A stretch of DNA of 31,554 nt from Bordetella parapertussis (GCA_945861305.1 CAMATW010000030.1:1-31554); one strand, 5' to 3'. Positions 9,251-17,142 are shown, numbered from the stretch's first letter. Made by a program: numbers and translations. Notes: generated from the letters alone by a model not told the origin.

Positions 9251-10333
9251 CTACATTCGAAAGCGTTGCTTGGCTGCGCGAACAAATTCGTTGTTCACTG
9301 TGTCCTGCCAAGCCAGTGTGGCAGACAAGAGGCGGGGGTCAAGCAACCTGAGCATACGCAGGCTGACCTGCTGAGCCTCGGGCGTGAGCAGACCATCCAG
9401 TGAATAGCTTTCACGCAGGTTATCAACGGCATTCAAATACACCAAGCGGTCTGGCACCACGGGGTTGTCCACCATGTTGCGCAACAGATCCGAGGGACCT
9501 GCGGTTCTCAACCATTTAAGACACCGCACCACCGCTGACACAAGGGCCTGACAAGTTTTGGGGTGCTGCTGCAACAAAGCTTGGGATACAAGCAAGCAGT
9601 TGCCCGGCAAAAGACCACCAAATACCTGCTGGGTTTGCTTGAGGGTTCGAAAATTGCGGACCACGGTTAAATCGTCCTTCTTTTCCAGTGCTGTCATCAC
9701 GGGGTCTGAGGCAAACAAGGCATCCACAGCGCCACTGCGTGCAGCCACCAAGGCGCGTAGCGATGAATTGAGATAGACCCATTGGATGTCGTTGGGTTTG
9801 AGCCCCGAGCGCAGCAGACTGAACGACAGGCAACGTTGTGCAGAGCCCTCTGCATCCATCAAACCGATGCGCTTGCCACGAAGATCAACCATGGTTTTGA
9901 AATTGGGAACGTTTTTGTTTGAGACGCCCAAGGCCCATTGAGGCGTGCGGGCAATTTGTGCGATGCACACGGCATCAAACCCTTTTTGTTTAAGAATCAA
10001 TGCGCTATCGTAGGAAGAGGACATCACATCGACCGTGGCTTGCGTCAAGGCAGCCATGGCGGCGGTTTGGCTGGCCTGCTCCACCCATTCAATCTCCAAA
10101 CCTTCGGCTTTGAAAAAACCCAACTGTTCTGAAAGCAACAAGGGCAAATGGGCTAAGGATGTGCGGTCGTCTAAAACCAAAGTCAATCGGGATTTGTCAG
10201 AACTGGCCTTGGCTGCCAACGGGGCTACGCTCAAGCAGGCAGCCAAGGCAGAACAACCGAGCAGCCATTGACGCCTTAGCATGAAGGACGCAGAAAGATT
10301 GTGGAATCGCGAAACTGACATGCTTATCAGCAT
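9251..10333 (-). CDS. ABC transporter substrate-binding protein, NitT/TauT (SsuA/THI5-like) family
   Basis: A periplasmic binding protein of about 343-360 residues. The mature part begins RLTLVLDDRTSLAHLPLLLSEQLGFFKAEGLEIEWVE, the classic opening of nitrate/sulfonate/taurine and NMT1/THI5-like receptors. VDLRGKRIGLMDAEGSAQRCLSFSLLRSGL and SGAVDALFASDPV follow as expected. The start is uncertain among ATGs at 10333, 10321 and 10282; none has a good Shine-Dalgarno site. The signal region LRRQWLLGCSALAACLSV contains a twin Arg (Tat-like) and an LAAC lipobox, so Sec, Tat or lipoprotein export are all possible. It is an orphan: no permease or ATPase lies beside it. It converges with mltD with two bases between stops. 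The ligand cannot be predicted; a sulfonate-, nitrate- or pyrimidine-like compound would fit the family. Confidence 0.85.
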   Translation of the reverse strand: MLISMSVSRFHNLSASFMLRRQWLLGCSALAACLSVAPLAAKASSDKSRLTLVLDDRTSLAHLPLLLSEQLGFFKAEGLEIEWVEQASQTAAMAALTQATVDVMSSSYDSALILKQKGFDAVCIAQIARTPQWALGVSNKNVPNFKTMVDLRGKRIGLMDAEGSAQRCLSFSLLRSGLKPNDIQWVYLNSSLRALVAARSGAVDALFASDPVMTALEKKDDLTVVRNFRTLKQTQQVFGGLLPGNCLLVSQALLQQHPKTCQALVSAVVRCLKWLRTAGPSDLLRNMVDNPVVPDRLVYLNAVDNLRESYSLDGLLTPEAQQVSLRMLRLLDPRLLSATLAWQDTVNNEFVRAAKQRFRM

Positions 10334-10338
10334 AAGCA
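10321..10338. promoter_or_regulatory. Perfect inverted repeat over candidate start codons
   Basis: TGCTTAT (10321-10327) and ATAAGCA (10332-10338) form a perfect 7-bp inverted repeat with a 4-base spacer. It covers the ATG at 10333 of the binding-protein gene and touches the ATG at 10321. It may be an operator or an mRNA hairpin. Either role argues for translation starting further downstream than 10333. Confidence 0.4.
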
Positions 10339-10383
10339 GTCACAGAGATCAGCGCATCAGGTACACCCCTGTTGGTGAAAACC

Positions 10384-10980
10384 TTAGGTGCTGCGCCTGT
10401 CCATCAAAGCATGGGCAATTGTGCCTAAATCTACATATTCCAATTCGCTGCCAACCGGCACCCCACGTGCCAAGCGTGTCACCACCAAGCCTTTGCGTCT
10501 AAAGACCTCACTCAAAACGTGGGCTGTGGCCTCCCCCTCGGCAGTGAAATTGGTGGCCAAAATCACCTCTTGTACCAAGCCATCGTCCACCCTTTGAATC
10601 AGCTTTTGCATACCAATATCATTCGGTCCAACGCCTTCAATCGGGCTGAGTTTGCCCATCAACACAAAGTAAAGACCCTGATAAGCCAAGGTTCTCTCTA
10701 AAGCAGATTGATCCGCGGGCGTCTCCACCACACACAAGCGCGTGGCGTCGCGCTGCGAGTCTTGGCAGGTGGTGCAAATTTCAAATTCGGTCAGGGTATG
10801 GCAACGCTGGCAATGCTTGACGGCTTCCACGGCATTCACCAAGGTTCGCGCCAGCAACTGGGCGCCCTCGGGGTCGTGTTGCAACAAGTGGTAGGCCATG
10901 CGTGAGGCAGAGCGCTGCCCTACACCCGGCAAACGCCTGAGGGCTTGGACCAAGGCCTCTAGGGCGCTGTTATCGCGCAT
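10384..10980 (-). CDS. recR: Recombination mediator RecR
   Basis: RecR acts with RecF and RecO to load RecA on gapped, SSB-coated DNA. The 198-residue protein has the helix-hairpin-helix [19 protein letters not shown] (15-33), a C4 zinc finger with C57, C60, C69 and C72 ([16 protein letters not shown]), and a TOPRIM domain opening [16 protein letters not shown] near residue 82. The end, [21 protein letters not shown], is the Walker-B-like C-terminal motif. It is full length. Its ATG overlaps the ybaB stop by one base (TAATG), completing the conserved dnaX-ybaB-recR order. Confidence 0.97.
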   Translation of the reverse strand: MRDNSALEALVQALRRLPGVGQRSASRMAYHLLQHDPEGAQLLARTLVNAVEAVKHCQRCHTLTEFEICTTCQDSQRDATRLCVVETPADQSALERTLAYQGLYFVLMGKLSPIEGVGPNDIGMQKLIQRVDDGLVQEVILATNFTAEGEATAHVLSEVFRRKGLVVTRLARGVPVGSELEYVDLGTIAHALMDRRST

Positions 10981-11312
10981 TAAAAGGGCAGCTTCATGCC
11001 GCCTGGCAAACCGGGCATTCCACCGGTCAATTTGCCCATCTTGGCCTCGGAGGTTTCTTCGACTTTGCGAGCACCATCGTTGAATGCGGCGGCGATCAGG
11101 TCTTCCAACATGTCTTTGTCGTCGCCCATGAGGCTGGGGTCAATCGTGACGCGTTTGACTTGGTGTTTGCAGGTCATGAGGATTTGCACCATGCCGGAAC
11201 CGGCTTCACCGGTGACCTCGATGAAAGCCAATTCTTCTTGGGCTTTCTTTAAGTTTTCTTGCATGGCTTGGGCTTGTTTCATCAGGCCCGCGAGTTGTCC
11301 TTTGTTGAACAT
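10980..11312 (-). CDS. ybaB: Nucleoid-associated protein YbaB/EbfC
   Basis: A 110-residue DNA-binding dimer of the YbaB/EbfC family. Visible family features are an N-terminal amphipathic helix rich in Gln, Lys and Glu ([19 protein letters not shown]), the central [29 protein letters not shown], and the helix [17 protein letters not shown]. The tail [17 protein letters not shown] is Gly/Met/Pro-rich, as in other proteobacteria. It lies 9 bases after dnaX and overlaps recR by one base, so the three are one unit. The exact role is unsettled in the family; it bends DNA and has been linked to recombination and repair. Confidence 0.95.
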   Translation of the reverse strand: MFNKGQLAGLMKQAQAMQENLKKAQEELAFIEVTGEAGSGMVQILMTCKHQVKRVTIDPSLMGDDKDMLEDLIAAAFNDGARKVEETSEAKMGKLTGGMPGLPGGMKLPF

Positions 11313-11321
11313 GGTGGTCTT

Positions 11322-12872
11322 TCAGTGGTCGAGAAGTCTTAGGGTGCCAGGAATGATCTTGGCGTCGTATTCATTCATCAGGCGTTGCACGCTGGGGTGG
11401 TTAAGGATATCTGCTTCGGCTTGCGCCATGCGTTGCTGTTGAAGCGCGGTGATGCGCCGAGCGGGTGAGTCTTGCACAGGGCCTTGCATGACTTGCAAAT
11501 TCACAGCATGACCCAAGGATTGCAGCGCCAATTGCAGTCGCTCGCGGTTGCTGGCACTGTTGAGGGACTCGCTTTCAATTTGCAAATGCCACACACCGTC
11601 GGCTTGCGCCAGCAGCTGTGACTGCATGGCCAGCTCGCGGGTCATGGCTTGAATCAATTGGGCTTTGACCATCTCTTGCACTACAGACAGCCATTGTTCA
11701 CCTAAGGGAGAGTCGCTTGGTGTCAGGGCGACTGTGACGGGTTCAGGCGCTGTTTTCAGTGTTTTTTTTTCAGCCTCGGCCTTGGCTGGTTTAAATGCCA
11801 GCAGTCGCAACAACACCATGGTGAGGGCAGCGTATTCATCGGGCGCCAAGCCTAAATCAGCGCGTCCGTGCAAGCAGATGCTGTAGAGCAACTGGGTTTC
11901 GTCAGCAGGCATTAATTGAGACAAGCCAGCGATGCGCTGCACATCAGGATCGGGGTCGTCGCTGGCAGCGGTTTGCACTGTAGCTTGGTGAACCGCCATG
12001 CGCTGCAAGACCATGCCCATCTCTTCCAACAAGGAACTGGCGGACAAGCCTAGGTGGCGCAGCGACTCGCAGGTGTTCACCACCAAAGCACCATTCCCAT
12101 GGGCCAAAGCCTCGATCAAGGTGAACACATGGCTGCGGTCCACGCTGCCCAACATATCGCGTACCACCGCTTCAGCCAAAGCGCCGTTGCCAAACGCAAT
12201 GGCTTGGTCGGTGAGTGACAAAGCGTCGCGCATGGAGCCGCGTGCTGCACGGGCCAACAAGCGCAAAGATTGCACATCGGCTTGCACCTGTTCGTCTGCC
12301 AACACCTGCGTCAGGTGCTCAACAATGGTCTCTGGCGCCATGGGCCGCAAATTGAATTGCAAGCAGCGCGACAACACAGTGACAGGTACTTTGTGTGGGT
12401 CGGTGGTGGCCAGCACAAATTTCAAATATTCAGGCGGCTCTTCCAAGGTTTTGAGCATGGCATTGAACGCGGTGTTGCTCAGCATATGCACCTCGTCAAT
12501 CATGAAGACTTTGAAGCGCCCTTGCACCGGTTTGTAGGCGGCTTGCTCAAGTAACTGCTGCACCTCATCCACGCCACGGTTAGACGCCGCATCCAGTTCG
12601 GTGTAATCCACAAACCGACCAGAATCAATGTCTAGGCAGGCAGAACAAACGCCACATGGTTCGTCTGTGATACCAGTCTCACAGTTCAAGGACTTGGCCA
12701 AGATACGAGACACCGTGGTTTTGCCCACGCCACGCGTGCCGGTGAACAAATAGGCATGGTGCAGGCGTTGTGAGCGCAAGGCATTGGTGAGCGCTTGCAC
12801 GACATGGGACTGACCCACCAATTGGGTAAAGGTCTTGGGACGGTATTTGCGAGCGAGCACCAGATAGGACAT
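11322..12872 (-). CDS. dnaX: DNA polymerase III subunit gamma/tau
   Basis: DnaX is the motor of the clamp loader and, in its long tau form, couples polymerases to the helicase. The 516-residue protein shows Walker A GTRGVGKTT (45-53), a zinc module with C64, C73, C76 and C79, Walker B VFMIDEVHML (122-131), the SRC arginine-finger motif near 168-170, and sensor 2 GSMRDALSL (212-220). Clamp-loader domains I-III end near residue 365. The rest is a tau-like region of about 150 residues, shorter than in E. coli tau (643 in all). At the domain III/IV junction (codons 368-371) the gene has a run of nine A on the coding strand, with stops close behind in both other frames; a shorter gamma form of about 371-376 residues could arise there by slippage. 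Confidence 0.96.
   Translation of the reverse strand: MSYLVLARKYRPKTFTQLVGQSHVVQALTNALRSQRLHHAYLFTGTRGVGKTTVSRILAKSLNCETGITDEPCGVCSACLDIDSGRFVDYTELDAASNRGVDEVQQLLEQAAYKPVQGRFKVFMIDEVHMLSNTAFNAMLKTLEEPPEYLKFVLATTDPHKVPVTVLSRCLQFNLRPMAPETIVEHLTQVLADEQVQADVQSLRLLARAARGSMRDALSLTDQAIAFGNGALAEAVVRDMLGSVDRSHVFTLIEALAHGNGALVVNTCESLRHLGLSASSLLEEMGMVLQRMAVHQATVQTAASDDPDPDVQRIAGLSQLMPADETQLLYSICLHGRADLGLAPDEYAALTMVLLRLLAFKPAKAEAEKKTLKTAPEPVTVALTPSDSPLGEQWLSVVQEMVKAQLIQAMTRELAMQSQLLAQADGVWHLQIESESLNSASNRERLQLALQSLGHAVNLQVMQGPVQDSPARRITALQQQRMAQAEADILNHPSVQRLMNEYDAKIIPGTLRLLDH
11762..11770 (-). promoter_or_regulatory. A9 run in dnaX, possible slippage or frameshift site
   Basis: Nine consecutive A on the coding strand span the codons GAA AAA AAA ACA (E368-T371). 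A -1 shift (or gain of one A in the transcript) reaches TGA at 11745-11743 after six more codons; loss of one A reaches TGA at 11758-11756 after one codon. Thermus thermophilus dnaX makes gamma by transcriptional slippage on a nine-A run, and E. coli uses an A-rich -1 frameshift site at a comparable place. Use here is inferred. Confidence 0.5.
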
Positions 12873-12896
12873 GACTTGATTCTACGGGGCGTACAA

Positions 12897-13001
12897 TTTC
12901 CCTCGACGGGCCTTCCCACATGGGGAAGCGGCCAACCGGGTCAGGTGGGGAACCAAGCAGCCCTAACTGTGGAGCCAGTGCTGGGGTCAAGGCTCGTCAC
13001 C
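12897..13001 (+). ncRNA. ffs: 4.5S signal recognition particle RNA (bacterial small type)
   Basis: The SRP RNA binds Ffh and directs membrane proteins to the translocon. The apical part, GGTCAGGTGGGGAACCAAGC followed by AGCC, matches the universal Ffh-binding loop with a GGAA tetraloop. The two base pairs closing the tetraloop are GG/CC instead of the common CC/GG, a compensated swap. The basal stem GACGGGCC (12905-12912) pairs with GGCTCGTC (12991-12998) with one G-U pair. Next to it CCTTCCC pairs with GGGG and AAGG on the 3' side. Ends are approximate. It is divergent from dnaX, a neighbourhood seen in many bacteria. Its 3' half from 12931 to 12982 recurs exactly at 17773-17824. Confidence 0.88.
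12931..12982 (+). repeat. 52-bp direct repeat, left copy (inside ffs)
   Basis: Identical base for base to 17773-17824, in the same orientation, 4842 bp apart. It covers the apical loop and descending 3' arm of the SRP RNA. Beyond 12982 the two copies diverge but still align (GGGGTCAAGGCTCGTCA against TGGGGAAAGCTCGTCA). It is a candidate attL for an element inserted in ffs. Confidence 0.85.
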
Positions 13002-13017
13002 TTCAACTTTCCGGGCT

Positions 13018-13047
13018 TTCAAAAACAAGCACTTACGTTGTTTTGAA
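13018..13047. terminator. AT-rich hairpin downstream of ffs
   Basis: TTCAAAAACAA and TTGTTTTGAA pair over about 10 bases with one bulged A and enclose a loop of about 9 bases. It lies 17 bases past the ffs end and could stop transcription from it. There is no clean T-run after the stem. Confidence 0.3.
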
Positions 13048-13148
13048 GGCAAGTCAGGCGCTTTTGTATCACCTGAGTGTTGTTCTGCCCCCTTGACCAT
13101 CCCCTACGAGCAGAACGTCCAACCGGGCGCATAGTCATCTCGCTAAGT

Positions 13149-13424
13149 TCAAGCAATTACCGTGAAGCACTGTCCAAGGGATATGCCAAACGTGCTGAAA
13201 TCCTTACGGGGGTCATCTATGATCCCATCTGACGTTTCAAGTATTAGGAAAATCGTTGACAAACAAAATGTAAAAGGTATTAGGCGGTAACTTTTTATAC
13301 CCAAATAATGATTTTTCGAAATAGCAAGTTTTGCTATTTTTCCAAATGAATGTTCGCTCTTGATTTTAAAACGATGAGTTGGTGTGACATATATTTTTCC
13401 ATTTGCCACAGTGGTTTTTGTCAA
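13149..13424 (-). CDS. Small hypothetical protein
   Basis: A 91-residue frame that would start with TTG at 13424 and lies 21 bases after the stop of the exported protein gene at 13446. A purine-rich GGAGGTGGG lies about 9-12 bases before the TTG, which gives some support. The protein has a basic first half and one hydrophobic stretch (RLIPFTFCLSTIFLIL, residues about 47-62), possibly a membrane segment. I recognise no family. It may be a real third gene of the minus-strand unit, a decayed remnant, or chance, since the AT-rich sequence gives few helpful codon cues. Confidence 0.3.
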   Translation of the reverse strand: MTKTTVANGKIYVTPTHRFKIKSEHSFGKIAKLAISKNHYLGIKSYRLIPFTFCLSTIFLILETSDGIIDDPRKDFSTFGISLGQCFTVIA

Positions 13425-13445
13425 AACTGTTAACCCACCTCCAAC

Positions 13446-14180
13446 TTATATAAAGTTACTACCACCTTGGCTTTGAACTCCGGCAGGTGTACTTTGCGCT
13501 TTCTTGTCTAGGTCATGATTTACCCCGTTTCTAGTGACAGTGTCCCACTTAAACACCTGTCTCAAATCCGGGGCCCACTTCAGACTTGCAATTAAAAAGA
13601 ACAACAATATGCCAAATTGAATGTAGCTAACCGTCACGTGATTGTCCTTCTTAAATAGTTTTTGTGAGTTTTCTGAGGGGGTAAAAACCAAGCTTTCCTG
13701 CTCAAGTACAGTTCCATCTTTTGCTTGAAAAGTTACAGAAGCTGTTACCGCTTTATTATTTTTAACCTCATGCGCCCATAGTCCTATAGACCAATCTGTT
13801 GGCATCAATCCTTGACGCATTGCAAACTTACCAAGTACGAGGATGCTTGGTTGCTCCAGCCAAGGGGGGTGTGCGGGCTCAAAATTTACAAAGAGCCCCC
13901 CCAACACAAGCGGACCTTTTTCATCATTTAATTGAACATGCTGAACAAAGGCTTGTTGCACTTGCATTTGATGAGCCTGAAACTCGGCGAAGGAAATGGC
14001 GCCGTTGTCGTTGTCATCAAACTTTATGCCTCCAAAAGAAGATGGCGCTAGGGAAAGCACCATATAGGCTGCACCATCACGAAAATTCAAGGTAGCTCGG
14101 TCAAGCGACATGACGTGCGCGTTTACAGCTGTTTGTGTACAAAGAACGATTAGCAGCCCTATTAAAAGTACTCTAAACAT
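13446..14180 (-). CDS. Exported protein with an EF-hand-like loop, similar to the HupE/UreJ extracellular domain
   Basis: A 244-residue protein with a signal peptide (hydrophobic 3-18, likely cut after VNA at 19-21, so the mature chain starts with His22). The mature start HVMSLDRATLNFRDG is followed by a canonical calcium-loop sequence, DDNDNGAISFAE at 55-66, with D55, N57, N59, G60, I62 and E66 in the EF-hand positions. The layout His - short beta strand - Asp loop - FAEF resembles the extracellular N-terminal domain of HupE/UreJ-type membrane proteins, but their multi-helix permease part is missing. One transmembrane segment follows (VSYIQFGILLFFLIASLKW, about residues 184-202) with a cytoplasmic tail. 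It lies 39 bases after a YHYH lipoprotein gene on the same strand. The HupE resemblance is inferred from motif layout only. Confidence 0.7.
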   Translation of the reverse strand: MFRVLLIGLLIVLCTQTAVNAHVMSLDRATLNFRDGAAYMVLSLAPSSFGGIKFDDNDNGAISFAEFQAHQMQVQQAFVQHVQLNDEKGPLVLGGLFVNFEPAHPPWLEQPSILVLGKFAMRQGLMPTDWSIGLWAHEVKNNKAVTASVTFQAKDGTVLEQESLVFTPSENSQKLFKKDNHVTVSYIQFGILLFFLIASLKWAPDLRQVFKWDTVTRNGVNHDLDKKAQSTPAGVQSQGGSNFI

Positions 14181-14219
14181 TTCAGAAAACCAAGTTCGCT
14201 AAGAATTATTTGATTGCAA

Positions 14220-15239
14220 TTAATTGAGCTTACCTTTGATACAGCGTTGCAGATAGGGATAACTTTCAGTAGCTACGTAATAGTAGGTACCTTTGGGGAA
14301 ATCTGGTGTAACACCAGTGCGGCCGTTGCACTCATCCAGATCACCGCCATTTGCAGCGCTGTATGCCCAGTCTTGCCTAAATGTTCCCAATGGGAAAATA
14401 GCGGGAGAAGGCCTGAGCGTGCTATTGGTTGCAGTTGAATTTGGACTGTAATTGCTGGCTAATTTCTTGAGGGGTGAAGTGGCATCGTTGGCCATTGCAT
14501 AACCATATTTGTAATAAATTGGATAGCCATCTGATGCCCACCCCACGATTTGCATTTTATTACCAATTAAATTGTCTTCTTGCCCCCCAAGACTTGTATA
14601 AACCCCCTTAGGTGCTCCATGGTAGTGGTACTCGCCACTGGGTTGAACGTGCGCATTGTTAAAGTCTGCACCAAAATTAAATGGGCTGTTTGGCACTATT
14701 GCTTCCAAACTCCAGTCACCACCACCCAAATAGGTACAAGGTGTTCCACCAGATGCTTGGCCAGCGCCTTGAGTTGCAGTTGAAACAGCGTTATTGATGC
14801 AGCCTCCCCCAGTGTTGGGGTCAAACTTCACGCCGTTTAAAGCGTAGCCAACTACGGGAACCGGCTTAACCATATCCAGCAGTGGCGATATAGGCGCAGA
14901 AAAATTTACTGCATAAGGAGCGATGGTATTTGGATTGTTCGGATTAGGAAAAGTTCCAACGCTATGATTTGGGATACCGTTGGAAGTTAATGTTCTCATA
15001 GTGCTACCGCAAGTCCAAGCGAATTGAAAAGGCTGGCTGCTGTTGTCTGCCAATTTGGTAACCGTAGTGCCACTACCTTTGTAATTGCAAAGAATGCTAG
15101 TTGTAGCAACACCGTCCCCAATGGAAATTGGGCTTGAATTATTGGTAGAGCTACCACTACCTCCACCGCCGCAGGCTGTTAGAAAAAAGAAAATGGAACT
15201 CAAAAACCAAGTTGGTATATGGACTTCAGTACGAAACAA
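14220..15239 (-). CDS. YHYH-domain lipoprotein
   Basis: A 339-residue protein with a lipoprotein signal ending in the lipobox LTAC (Cys23), then a Gly/Ser/Asn linker. The rest matches the YHYH domain: SNGIPNHS (about 87-93), VVGYALNGVKFDP (about 129-141), EYHYHGAP (203-210), IVGWASDGYPIY, then LDECNGRTG and GTYYYVATESYPYLQRC at the end. The molecular function of YHYH proteins is not established; the conserved His and Cys suggest metal or ligand binding. The start is TTG at 15239-15237: AAGGAG sits 7-8 bases before it, no in-frame ATG exists upstream of the lipobox, and the signal peptide needs this start. It is divergent from a second YHYH gene at 15583. Confidence 0.85.
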   Translation of the reverse strand: MFRTEVHIPTWFLSSIFFFLTACGGGGSGSSTNNSSPISIGDGVATTSILCNYKGSGTTVTKLADNSSQPFQFAWTCGSTMRTLTSNGIPNHSVGTFPNPNNPNTIAPYAVNFSAPISPLLDMVKPVPVVGYALNGVKFDPNTGGGCINNAVSTATQGAGQASGGTPCTYLGGGDWSLEAIVPNSPFNFGADFNNAHVQPSGEYHYHGAPKGVYTSLGGQEDNLIGNKMQIVGWASDGYPIYYKYGYAMANDATSPLKKLASNYSPNSTATNSTLRPSPAIFPLGTFRQDWAYSAANGGDLDECNGRTGVTPDFPKGTYYYVATESYPYLQRCIKGKLN

Positions 15240-15582
15240 TTATTTTCTCCTTATAGAAAATACCATTGGATAGAAGTTTTCTTGCAAGATCAAGACCAAC
15301 CGCTATCTGCATTAATTATGCGTATAAATCACAGGTGAAGGTTTGATTTCTGCGGGTCAAGCGTGCTGTCGGCTTGAATTGATCATCAAGCGTCACTTTA
15401 CACGACAGTAGGGAGGCTAAAACAATCCACGGCAATGAAACGCGTAAAGCACGAACCGAACGGACTGAAGGTATGCGTCGGCTTCGTGTACTAAAATAAT
15501 TGGATTATGTGTTGAAGATGATGTCGTAAATCTCCCGGATGGAAATCAAATTTAATTACTAAAAAACCTATTGGAATGATTT
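15240..15582. promoter_or_regulatory. Divergent intergenic region between the two YHYH genes
   Basis: These 343 bases separate two divergent operons and must hold both promoters. I see no RNA gene and no good sigma-70 pair. Two palindromes stand out. TATTTTCT (15241-15248) and AGAAAATA (15255-15262) form a perfect 8-bp repeat over the Shine-Dalgarno site of the minus-strand gene. TTGAT-C-ATCAA lies at 15379-15389, near the middle. The segment from about 15390 to 15480 is richer in G+C than its flanks and could be older sequence, but I recognise nothing in it. Confidence 0.5.
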
Positions 15583-17142
15583 ATGAAATCTAAGAATTTG
15601 GTATTTGCTTTTATTACTAGCGTTCTAATTACATCTTTGATTGCCTGCGGGGGCAGCGGTGGAAGTGGTGGAAGCGGTGGAAGTGGCGCACAGACTTCTT
15701 CTGGTGGAACGTTTTCATTGACCAGTAGCTTAGGAACGGCACTAACTGCAGCCTTTACTTGTGATGGTGTTGGCTCATCGCCAGATCTATCTTGGTCAAA
15801 TTTGCCATCAAACACTTCTGAGCTCGCGTTACTGATGAGCACCGAGGCTCCTGGACAAACTAAGTACAACTGGATCCTTTACAACATACCTGCTGGAATC
15901 TCACTACTAAAGCGTGACTCATTCGGGGTAGGCAAGTCTGGCGTTGGTGATGATGGGGCTTATCTTGGTTACCAGACTCCCTGCTCAAGTGGTGCTGGCA
16001 TAAAAAGTTATACATTCACGCTTTATGCTTTATCTTCGCCGCCTGTAATTAATTCAAATCCAGTTACTGGGGCCGAGCTTAAATCCGCACTTGCTTCTTT
16101 AACTTTAGGCACTGCATCCCTAACAATGTCCTATAACGCTCCCGGAGCAAGTGGGAATGGACACACGTCTGCATGTGGTTACGTCCAAGAATCAACTAGG
16201 GCATCGAAGTTCGGAACCGCGTCTGTAAGTTGTGACGGTTCATTCGCCTACATAAGCTCTAATGGCATAGCAACTCACAGCATGATGGATGGAATTACCG
16301 CTACAAATCTGCAGGTCCCTGCGGCTCAAAACTTTTTAGGTCAATACGGATGGAAAATCCCACTCGCCCCAGCAATTGCAGCATCACCCACACCTGTTCT
16401 TGATGGACCCATCGGTGTAGCGATCAATGGGGTTCCTATTTTTAATCCATGCAAGCAAGGCGGCTGTACACCTCCTGGAGGTGGCGATACTAAAGTCCTC
16501 GGAGAGTTGGATAATTGCAATGGTCACGCAGGCCGTGCAGATGATTACCACTACCATGCAGCACCTACATGTTTGATGGCGGGACAAAATGCCAACTACT
16601 GGGACACCCATCCTATAGGCTGGGCCTTGGACGGATTTGCTATTTTTGGCTACAACGATCCTAACGGGACTTCCGCCTCTCGCGACGGCGTATGTGGAGG
16701 CAACACAACTTTAAATACAAATGCCCCTGCTGCATACGCTTACCATGTAACCACGAATTCTCCTTATTTAATGTCTTGCCTTCGGGGCACGCCAAGTCCG
16801 GATTTAGCTGGCCAAGGATCCAAATACAGTCCATTAAGAAAACCGCCTGTTGATCCACTTCCAACAGTTTCTTCTATGTCACTCTCAACAGACATTAAAG
16901 GTTATTCGGTTTTGCAATTTAATAGTGCTTCTTCATTCAATACTACGCCAGACAACTCTAATTCCTACAGCACAATCAATCCAGCAGGCACGTACAAAAT
17001 TCTCTATAAACAGATGATTGGGAACTCATTGACTAGTGAATTGGCAAAATCAGCTAACTCAGGAAAAACAGCTTGCTGGGAATTCATATTTCAAAATAAT
17101 GCTAACAGTAACTCGCAACCGTCTATGAACTTTTGTAAATGA
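15583..17142 (+). CDS. Lipoprotein with PEBP-like (YbhB) and YHYH domains
   Basis: A 519-residue protein. The lipobox LIAC ends at Cys22 and is followed by a Gly-Gly-Ser repeat tether (23-35). Residues about 42-186 match the bacterial phosphatidylethanolamine-binding-protein fold (YbhB/YbcL): TCDGVGSSPDLSWSNLPSNT, then YNWILYNIPAGI, GYQTPC and YTFTLYAL. Its ligand-site motifs are degenerate: the DPDAP motif reads STEAP and the HW of the family reads NW. Residues about 205-402 form a YHYH domain with SNGIATHS, IGVAINGVPIFNP, DNCNGHAG, YHYH at 322-325, PIGWALDGFAIFGY and a final YAYHVTTNSPYLMSC. The last 117 residues are unrecognised and end in Cys-Lys. Function unknown. The stop overlaps the next ATG (ATGA). 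Confidence 0.85.
   Translation: MKSKNLVFAFITSVLITSLIACGGSGGSGGSGGSGAQTSSGGTFSLTSSLGTALTAAFTCDGVGSSPDLSWSNLPSNTSELALLMSTEAPGQTKYNWILYNIPAGISLLKRDSFGVGKSGVGDDGAYLGYQTPCSSGAGIKSYTFTLYALSSPPVINSNPVTGAELKSALASLTLGTASLTMSYNAPGASGNGHTSACGYVQESTRASKFGTASVSCDGSFAYISSNGIATHSMMDGITATNLQVPAAQNFLGQYGWKIPLAPAIAASPTPVLDGPIGVAINGVPIFNPCKQGGCTPPGGGDTKVLGELDNCNGHAGRADDYHYHAAPTCLMAGQNANYWDTHPIGWALDGFAIFGYNDPNGTSASRDGVCGGNTTLNTNAPAAYAYHVTTNSPYLMSCLRGTPSPDLAGQGSKYSPLRKPPVDPLPTVSSMSLSTDIKGYSVLQFNSASSFNTTPDNSNSYSTINPAGTYKILYKQMIGNSLTSELAKSANSGKTACWEFIFQNNANSNSQPSMNFCK

Noticed and set aside
13111..13119. A possible third ffs fragment (CCAACCGGG)
   Set aside because: Only nine bases match and the flanks do not align with the SRP RNA.
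15498..15545. A short stretch encoding CVEDD, like the start of a response regulator
   Set aside because: The surrounding frame does not read as a receiver domain and stops after a few codons, so the match is by chance.
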